Positions 56,738-64,000 of a stretch of 64,000 nucleotides of DNA are shown piece after piece. Origin of the DNA: Chamaea fasciata (taxonomy: Eukaryota > Chordata > Aves > Passeriformes > Sylviidae); the NCBI GenBank assembly GCA_029207755.1, contig JARCOQ010000077.1, positions 310,001-374,000 on the forward strand. The letters are read 5' to 3'. A model generated the notes under the pieces. That model did no database searches and was not told the DNA's origin. It saw nothing but the letters and a program-made list of their open reading frames with translations. Each line of letters begins with the position of its first letter. The first letter of the stretch is position 1. The position numbers and the translations under genes were made by a program.

Positions 56738-57501
56738 ATGTCAGTTTGTAGGAGGCCTTTGGCCCTCCAAGGGAAGCTAATCTTCCAGTTTGTGGCAGCT
56801 TGCATCTGGAAGAAATCCTGTTCCGTTTGGGATTGTAGGTGGCTGACCCCTTGTGCCCTGCTGCAGGAGTTGGGAACAAAGGATGGCCTGTTTCCAGGGG
56901 TAAGTAAAGTCAGCTGCCAGGGTGCCTGATGTCAGTTTGTAGGAGGCCTTTGGCCCTCCATGGGAAGCCAGGCTTCCAGCTTGTGGCAGCTTGCATCTGG
57001 AAGAAATCCTGTTCCGTTTGGGATCGTAGGTGACCGAGGCCTGGTGCCCGGCTGTGGGAGTTGGGCAAAAATGAGAACCTGTTTCCAGGGGTAAGTAAAG
57101 TCAGCTGCCCAGGTGCCTGATGTCAGTTTGTAGCAGGCCTTTGGCTCTCCAAGTGATGCTAGTCTTCCTGCTCAATGCAGCTTCCATCTGGAAAAAATCC
57201 TATTCCGTTCAAGATTGTAGGTTCCCGAAGCCGGGTGCCCGGCAGAGGGAGTTGGGCACAAAGGATGGCCTGTTTCCAGGGGTAAGTAAAGTCAGCTGCC
57301 CAGGTGCCTGATGTCAGTTTGTAGGAGGCCTTTGGCCCTCCAAGGGAAGCCAGTCTTCCAGTTTGTGGCAGCTTGCATCTGGAAGAAATCCTGTTCCATT
57401 CGGGATTATAGGTGGCCGAAGCCTGGTGCCCGACAGAGGGAGTTGGGAACAAAGGATGGCCTGTTTCCAGGAATAAGTAAAGTCAGCTGCCCAGGTGCCT
57501 G
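56738..57501 (+). repeat. Four monomers opening the second 13.55-kb repeat
   Basis: Starts: 56738 (GGCTGACCCC), 56929 (m4-like), 57120 (Q with CTGCTCAATGC) and 57311 (hybrid). Matches 42804-43376, then continues at the equivalent of 43948 after a net loss of two monomers. Confidence 0.92.
57311..57501 (+). repeat. Hybrid monomer fusing equivalents of 43377 and 43757
   Basis: The front carries GATTATAGG, CCGAAGCC and CGACAGAG as in 43377; the back carries GGGAACAAAGGATGG as in 43757. The switch lies in 57434-57447. It explains the 380-bp drop in displacement (13934 to 13554). It also has private features: GTTCCATTC without the 1-bp loss, and CCAGGAATAAG. Confidence 0.83.
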
Positions 57502-60500
57502 ATGTCAGTCTGTAGGAGGCCTTTGGCCCTCCATGGGAAGGTAGTCTTCCAGTTTGTGGCACCTTGCATCTGGAAGAAATCCTTTTTCGTTCGGGATTGT
57601 AGGTGGCCGACGCCTGGTGCCCGGCAGAAGGAGTTGGGCACAAAGGATGGCCTGTTTTCAGAGGTAAGTAAAGTCAGCTGCCCAGGTGCCTGATGTCAGT
57701 TTGCAGGAGGCCTTTGGCCCTCCAAGGCAAGCAAGTCTTCCAGATTGTGGCAGCTTGCATCTGGAAGAAATCTTGTTCCATTCGGGATTTTAGGTGGCTG
57801 AGGCCAGGTGCCCGGCAGAGGGAGTTGGGCACAAATGATGGCCTGTTTCCAGGGGTAAGTAAAGTCAGCTGCCCAGGTGCCTGATGTCAGTTTGTAGCAG
57901 GCCTTTGGCCCTCCATGGGATGCCAGGCTTCCAGCTTGTGGCAGCTTGCATCTGGAAGAAATCCTGTTCCGTTCGGCATTATAGGTGTCCGGAGCCGGGT
58001 GGCCTGCTGAGGGAGTTGGGCACAAAGGATGGCCTGTTTCCAGGGGTAAGTAAAGTCAGCTGCCCAGGTGCCTGATGTCAGTTTGTAGGAGGCCTTTGGC
58101 CCTCCAAGGGAAGCTAGTCTTCCAGTTTGTGGCAGCTTGCATCTGGAAGAAATCCTGTTCCGTTCGGGATTATAGGTGGCCGAGGCCAGGTGCCCGGCAG
58201 AGGGAGTTGGGCACAAATGCTGGCCTCTTTCCAGGGGTTAGTAAAGTCAGCTGCCCAGGTGCCTGATGTCAGTTTGTAGGAGGCCTTTGGCCCTCCAAGG
58301 GAAGCTAGTCTTCCAGTTTGTGGCAGCTTGCATCTGGAAGAAATGCTGTTCTGCTCGGGATTGTAGGTGGCCGAGGCCACGTGCCTGGCAGAGGGAGTTG
58401 GGCACAAATGATGGCCTGTTTCCAGGGGTAAGTAAAGTCAGCTGCCCAGGTGCCTGATGTCAGTTTGTAGGAGGCCTTTGGCCCTCCATGGGATGCCACG
58501 CTTCCAGCTTGTGGCTGCTTGCATCTGGAAGTAATCCTGTTCCGTTCGGGATTGTAGGTGTCCGAGGCCAGGTGCCCGGCAGACGGAGTTGGGCACAAAG
58601 GATGGCCTGTTTCCAGGGGTAAGTAAAGTCAGCTGCCCAGGTGCCTGATGTCAGTTTGTAGGAGGCCTTTGGCCCTCCAAGAGAAGCCAGTCTTCCAGTT
58701 CGTGGCAGCTTGCATCTGGAAGAAATCCTGTTCCATTCGGGATTGTAGGTGGCCGAGGCCTGGTGCCCAGCTAAGGGAGTTGGGCACAAAGATGGCCTGT
58801 TTCCAGGGGTAAGTAAAGTCAGCTGCCCAGGTGCCTGATGTCAGTTTGTAGGAGGCCTTTGGCCCTCCACGGGAAGCAAGTTTTCCAGTTTGTGGCAGCT
58901 TGCATCTGAAAGAAATCCTGTTCCGTTCGGGATTGTAGGTGGCCGAGGCCAGGTGCCCGGCAGAGGGAGTTTGGCACAAATGATGGCCTGTTTCCAGGGG
59001 TAAGTAAAGTCAGCTGCCCAGGTGTCTGATGTCAGTTTGTAGCAGGCCTTTGGCCCTCCATGGGAAGCCTGGCTTCCAGCTTGTGGCAGCTTGCATCTGG
59101 AAGAAATGCTGATCCGTTCGGGATTGTAGGTGGCCGAGGCCACGTGCCTGGCAGAGGGAGTTGGGCACAAATGATGGCCTGTTTCCAGGGGTAAGTAAAG
59201 TCAGCTGCCCAGGTGCCTGATGTCAGTTTGTAGGAGGCCTTTGGCCCTCCATGGGATGCCACGCTTCCAGCTTGTGGCTGCTTGCATCTGGAAGTAATCC
59301 TGTTCCGTTCGGGATTGTAGGTGGCCGAGGCCAGGTGCCCGGCAGAAAGAGTTGGGCACAAAGGATGGCCTGTTTCCAGGGGTAAGTAAAGTCAGCTGCC
59401 CAGGTGCCTGATGTCAGTTTGTAGGAGGCCTTTGGCCCTCCAAGAGAAGCCAGTCTTCCAGTTTGTGGCAGCTTGCATCTGGAAGAAATCCTGTTCCATT
59501 CGGGATTGTAGGTGGCCGAGGCCTGGTGCCCGGCTAAGGGAGTTGGGCACAAAGATGGCCTGTTTCCAGGGGTAAGTAAAGTCAGCTGCCCAGGTGCCTG
59601 ATGTCAGTTTGTAGCAGGCCTTTGGCCCTCCATGGGAAGCCTGGCTTCCAGCTTGTGGCAGCTTGCATCTGGAAGAAATGCTGATCCGTTCGGGATTGTA
59701 GGTGGCCGAGGCCAGGTGCCCTGCTGCAGGAGTTGGGAACAAAGGATGGCCTGTTTCCAGGGGTAAGTAAAGTTAGCTGCCCAGGTGCCTGGTGTCAGTT
59801 TGTAGGAGGCCTTTGGCCCTCCAAGGGAAGCTAGTCTTCCAGTTTGTGGCAGCTTGCATCTTGAAGAAATGCTGTTCTGCTCGGGATTGTAGGTGGCCGA
59901 GGCCTGGTGCCTGGCAGAGATAGTTGGGCACAAATGATGGCCTGTTTCCAATGGTAAGTAAAGTCAGCTGCCCAGGTGCCTGATGTCAGTTTGTAGCAGG
60001 CCTTTGGCCCTCCATGGGAAGCCAGGCTTCCAGCTTGTGGCAGCTTGCATCTGGAAGAAATCCTGTTCCGTTCTGGATTGTAGTTGGCCGAGGCCAGGTG
60101 CCCGGCAGAGGAAATTGGGCACAAAGGATGGCCTGTTTCCAGGGGTAAGTAAAGTCAGCTGCCCAGGTGCCTGATGTCAGTTTGTAAGAGGTTTTTGGCC
60201 CTCCAAGGGAAGCTAGGCTTCCAGCTTGTGGCAGCTTGCATCTGGAAGAAATCCTGTTCCGTTTGGGATTGTAGGTGGCCGAGGCCAGATGCCCGGCAGA
60301 GGGAGTTGGGAACAAAGGATGGCCTGTTTCCAGGGGTAAGTAAAGTTAGCTGCCCAGGTGCCTGATGTCAGTTTGTAGGAGGCCTTTGGCCCTCCATGGG
60401 AAGCTAGTCTTCCAGTTTGTGGCAGCTTGCATCTTGAAGAAATGCTGTTCTGCTCATGATTGTAGGTGGCCGAGGCCAGGTGCCCGGCAGAGGGAGTTGG

Positions 60501-63500
60501 GCACAAATGATGGCCTGTTTCCAGGGGTAAGTAAAGTCAGCTGCCCAGGTGCCTGATGTCAGTTTGTAGGAGGCCTTTGACCCTCCAAGAGCAGCCAGGC
60601 TTCCAGCTTGTGGCAGCTTGCATCTGGAAGAAATCCTGTTCCGTTCGGGATTGTAGGTGGCCGAGGCCAGGTGCCCAGCAGAGGGAGTTTGGCACAAATG
60701 ATGGCCTGTTTCCAGGGGTAAGTAAAGTCAGCTGCCCAGGTGCCTGATGTCAGTTTGTAGGAGGCCTTTGGCCCTCCATGGGAAGCCAGGCTTCCAGCTT
60801 GTGGCAGCTTGCATCTGGAAGAAATCCTGTTCCGTTTGGGATTGTAGGTGGCCGAGGCCTGGTGCCCAGCAGAGGGAGTTGGGCATAAATGATGGCCTGT
60901 TTCCAGGGGTAAGTAAAGTCAGCTGCCCAGGTGCCTGATGTCAGTTTGTAGGAGGACTTTGGCCCTTCAAGGGAAGCTAGTCTTCCAGTTTGTGGCAGCT
61001 TGCATCTGGAAGAAATCCTGTTCCATTCGGGATTGTAGGTGGCCGAGGCCAGGTGCCCGGCAGAGGGAGTTGGGCACAAATGATGGCCTGTTTCCAGGGG
61101 TAAGTAAAGTCAGCTGCCCAGGTGCCTGATGTCAGTTTGTAGGAGGCCTTTGACCGTCCAAGAGCAGCCTGGCTTACAGCTTGTGGCAGCTTGCATCTGG
61201 AAGAAGTCCTGTTCCGTTTGGGATCGTAGGTGGCCGAGGCCTGGTGTCCGGCTAAGGGAGTTGGGCACAAAGGATGGCCTGTTTCCAGGGTTAAGTAAAG
61301 TTAGCTGCCCAGGTGCTTGGTGTCAGTTTGTAGGAGGCCTTTGGCCCTCCAAGGGCAGCTAGTCTTCCAGTTTGTGGCTGCTTGCATCTGGAAGAAATCC
61401 TGTTCTATTTGGGAATGTAGGTGGCCGAGGCCTGCTGCCCGGCAGAGGGAGTTGGGCACAAAGGATGGCCTGTTTCCAGAGGTAAGTAAAGTCAGCTGCC
61501 CAGGTGCCTGATGTCAGTTTGTAGGAGGCCTTTGGCCCTCCAAGGGAAGCCAGGCTTCCAGCTTGTGGCAGCTTGAATCTGGAAGAAATCCTGTTCCGTT
61601 CGGAATTGAAGGTGTCCGGAACCGGGTGCCCTGTCGAGGGAGTAGGGAACAAAGGATGGCCTGTTTCCAGGGGTAAGTAAAGTCAGCTGCCCAGGTGTCT
61701 GATGTCAGTTTGTAGGAGGCCTTTGGCCCTCCAAGGGAAGCTAGTCTTCCAGTTTGTGGCAGCTTGCATCTTGAAGAAATCCTGTTCCGTTTGGGATTGT
61801 AGGTGGCCGAGACCTGGTGCCCTGCTGCAGGAGTTGGGAACAAAGGATGGCCTGTTTCCAGGGGCGAAGTAAAGTCAGCTGCCCAGGTGCCTGATGTCAG
61901 TTTGTAGGAGGCCTTTGGCCCTCCATGGGAAGCCAGGCTTCCAGCTTGTGGCAGCTTGCATCTGGTAGAAATCCTGTTCCATTTGGGATCGTAGGTGACC
62001 GAGGCCTGGTTCCCGGCTGTGAGAGTTGGGCACAAATGAGAACCTGTTTCCAGGGGTAAGTAAAGTCAGCTGCACAGGTGCCTGATGTCAGTTTGTAGCA
62101 GGCCTTTGGCTCTCCAAGTGATGCTAGTCTTCCTGTTCAATGCAGCTTCCATCTGGAAAAAATCCTATTCCGTTCAAGATTGTAGGTTCCCGAAGCCGGG
62201 TGCCCGGCAGAGGGAGTTGGGCACAAAGGATGGCCTGTTTCCAGGGGTAAGTAAAGTCAGCTGCCCAGGTGTCTGATGTCAGTTTGTAGGAGGCCTTTGG
62301 CCCTCCAAGGGAAGCTAGTCTTCCAGCATGTGGCAGCTTGCATCGCGAAGAAATCCTGTTCCGTTCGGGATTGTAGGTGGCCGAGGCCTGGTGCCCAGCA
62401 GAGGGAGTTGGGCACAAATGATGGCCTGTTTCCAGGGCTAAGTAAAGTCAGCTGCCCAGGTGCCTGATGTCAGTTTGTAGGAGGCCTTTGGCCCTCCATG
62501 GGAAGCCAGGCTTCCAGCTTGTGGCAGCTTGCATCTGGAAGAAATCCTGTTCCGTTCGGCATTGTAGGTGTCCGGAGCCGGGTGGCCTGCTGAGGGAGTT
62601 GGGCACAAAGGATGGCCTGTTTCCAGGGGTAAGTAAAGTCAGCTGCCCAGGTGCCTGATGTCAGTTTGTAGGAGGCCTTTGGCCCTCCAAGGGAAGCTAG
62701 TCTTCCAGTTTGTGGCAGCTTGCATCTGGAAGAAATCCTGTTCTGTTCGGGATTGTAGGTGGCCGAGGCCACGTGCCTGGCAGAGGGAGTTGGGCACAAA
62801 TAATGGCCTGTTTCCAGGGGTAAGTAAAGTCAGCTGCCCAGGTGCCTGATGTCAGTTTGTAGGAGGCCTTTAGCCCTGCAAGGGAAGCTAGTCTTCCAGT
62901 TTGTGGCAGCTTGCATCTGGAAGAAATCCTTTTTCGTTCGGGATTGTAGGTGGCCGACGCCTGGTGCCCGGCAGAGGGAGTTGGGCGCAAAGGATGGCCT
63001 GTTTTCAGAGGTAAGTAAAGTCAGCTGCCCAGGTGCCTGATGTCAGTTTGCAGGAGGCCTTTGGCCCTCCAAGGCAAGCAAGTCTTCCAGATTGTGGCAG
63101 CTTGCATCTGGAAGAAATCCTGTTCCATTCGGGATTTTAGGTGGCTGAGGCCAGGTGCCCGGCAGAGGGAGTTGGGCACAAATGATGGCCTGTTTCCAGG
63201 GGTAAGTAAAGTCAGCTGCCCAGGTGCCTGATGTCAGTTTGTAGCAGGCCTTTGGCCCTCCATGGGAAGCCAGGCTTCCAGCTTGTGGCAGCTTGCATCT
63301 GGAAGAAATCCTGTTCCGTTCGGCATTGTAGGTGTCCGGAGCCGGGTGGCCTGCTGAGGGAGTTGGGCACAAAGGATGGCCTGTTTCCAGGGGTAAGTAA
63401 AGTCAGCTGCCCAGGTGCCTGATGTCAGTTTGTAGGAGGCCTTTGGCCCTCCAAGGGAAGCTAGTCTTTCAGTTTGTGGCAGCTTGCATCTGGAAGAAAT

Positions 63501-63994
63501 CCTGTTCTGTTCGGGATTGTAGGTGGCCGAGGCCAGGTGCCCGGCAGAGGGAGTTAGGCACAAATGATGGCCTCTTTCCAGAGGTAAGTAAAGTCAGCTG
63601 CCTAGGTGCCTGATGTCAGTTTGTAGGAGGCCTTTGGCCCTCCAAGGGAAGCTAGTCTTCCAGTTTGTGGCAGCTTGCATCTGGAAGAAATGCTGTTCTG
63701 CTCGGGATTGTAGGTGGCCGAGGCCACGTGCCTGGCAGAGGGAGTTGGGCACAAATGATGGCCTGTTTCCAGGGGTAAGTAAAGTCAGCTGCCCAGGTGC
63801 CTGATGTCAGTTTTTAGGAGGCCTTTGGCCCTCCATGGGATGCCAGGCTTCCAGCTTGTGGCTGCTTGCATCTGGAAGTAATCCTGTTCCATTCGGGATT
63901 GTAGGTGTCCGAGGCCAGGTGCCCGGCAGAAAGAGTTGGGCACAAAGGATGGCCTGTTTCCAGGGGTAAGTAAAGTCAGCTGCCCAGGTGCCTG
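57502..63994 (+). repeat. 34-monomer segment, second copy of the long repeat
   Basis: Starts follow those of 43948-50438 with 13554-13556 bp added: 57502, 57693 (S), 57884 (T), and so on to 60365 (V), 62085 (Q), 63613 and 63804. Exceptions: 58648 and 58838 carry small private changes; 61702 is 192 bp because of GGGGCGAAGTAAAG; and the order near Q differs. After 62276 comes a T-like monomer (62467) absent at that place in the first copy, and the AGAGCAGCC monomer seen at 49102 is missing. The net length is unchanged. Confidence 0.93.
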
Positions 63995-64000
63995 ATGTCA

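Larger units (their letters stand above)
1..64000 (+). repeat. Satellite array, about 191-bp monomer, higher-order organised
   Basis: The entire window is direct tandem copies of one monomer. The ATGTCAGTTTG start recurs almost everywhere at 191-bp spacing, with occasional steps of 189, 190, 192 or 197 bp. I count 335 complete monomers from 41 to 63994, plus partial ones at 1-40 and 63995-64000. All have the same orientation. Segments found in nearly all monomers include TTTGTGGCAGC, CATCTGGAAG, GGTAAGTAAAG and GCTGCCCAGGTG. Neighbouring monomers differ at many sites, while monomers one higher-order unit apart are nearly identical; that is the definition of a higher-order repeat. Known biology: such arrays typify centromeric or pericentromeric heterochromatin. 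Inference: vertebrate centromere satellite; the length equals the zebra finch satellite I recall as Tgut191A, but sequence identity was not tested. No gene-like interval interrupts the array. Confidence 0.98.

Noticed and set aside
1..64000. Hundreds of open reading frames of 63 to 173 codons on both strands
   Set aside because: They follow the repeat period, exist on both strands at once, change amino acids freely between copies and resemble no protein family I know. I annotate none as a gene.
1..64000. CRISPR array
   Set aside because: There are no short identical repeats separated by unrelated spacers; every part of the 191-bp unit is repeated.
1..64000. Transposable element or retrovirus-derived origin
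   Set aside because: No terminal repeats, poly-A tails, target-site duplications, polymerase or integrase motifs are present; periodicity explains all repetition.
1..64000. Ribosomal RNA, tRNA or snRNA gene cluster
   Set aside because: The monomer is too short for rDNA and I recognised no tRNA A/B-box pair, cloverleaf or snRNA motif.
1..64000. Prokaryotic or plasmid repeat region
   Set aside because: No coding genes in 64 kb, CpG depletion with TpG/CpA variants, and layered higher-order repeats all point to eukaryotic satellite DNA.
1..64000. Inverted segments or strand switches in the array
   Set aside because: I looked for the reverse complement of GGTAAGTAAAG and of ATGTCAGTTTG as array markers and saw every monomer on the + strand.

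Overview
The whole 64 kb window is one uninterrupted satellite DNA array. A monomer of about 191 bp is repeated head to tail, always in the same orientation, with no unique sequence, transposon, RNA gene or believable protein-coding gene. Setting the monomer start at the A of ATGTCAGTTTG, I place 335 complete monomers between 41 and 63994 (mean 190.9 bp). Positions 1-40 are the end of one more monomer and 63995-64000 the start of another, so the array runs off both ends. One typical monomer (11504-11694) is 55% GC (hand count) and has only four CpG sites. Many differences between monomers are CpG to TpG or CpA changes, which fits a methylated vertebrate genome. A 191-bp, multi-kilobase, higher-order array most resembles a centromeric or pericentromeric satellite. 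From memory, zebra finch carries a 191-bp centromeric satellite called Tgut191A. The match in unit length makes a songbird the first hypothesis, but I could not compare sequences and the species is not proven.

Labels used here: m1-m15 are the positions of the first 15-monomer unit. Q is the most divergent monomer (TGGCTCTCCAAGTGATGC near its start). V is a monomer carrying TGCTCATGATTG. U carries GCTGATCCG. S carries GATTTTAGG, T carries GTGTCCGGAGCC with GGTGGCC.

Layout. 41-7114: two full 15-mers (2870 and 2869 bp) and a third cut down to m1-m5, m14 and m15. 7115-25055: a large unit, 5780-13413, is repeated at 13605-21048 minus one monomer. It contains a 21-mer of about 4008 bp (9406, 17041), with a third copy at 21049. 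25056-38412: interleaved 11-mer (2098 bp), 13-mer (2482 bp) and 17-mer (3245 bp) periods, with a Q-containing three- or four-monomer module inserted repeatedly. 38413-41848: two related nine-monomer blocks. 41849-64000: a repeat of about 13.55 kb (71 monomers), the segment from 42.7-50.4 kb recurring at 56.6-64.0 kb, with a 16-mer tandem duplication (3054 bp) between the two.

Nothing here works as a set of genes. The information lies in the repeat hierarchy: nested duplications and deletions in whole-monomer steps, with hybrid monomers marking recombination points. Every monomer also carries short dyad symmetries, while the CENP-B box is missing. This makes the window a candidate for CENP-B-independent centromeric DNA, an inference that needs chromatin data.
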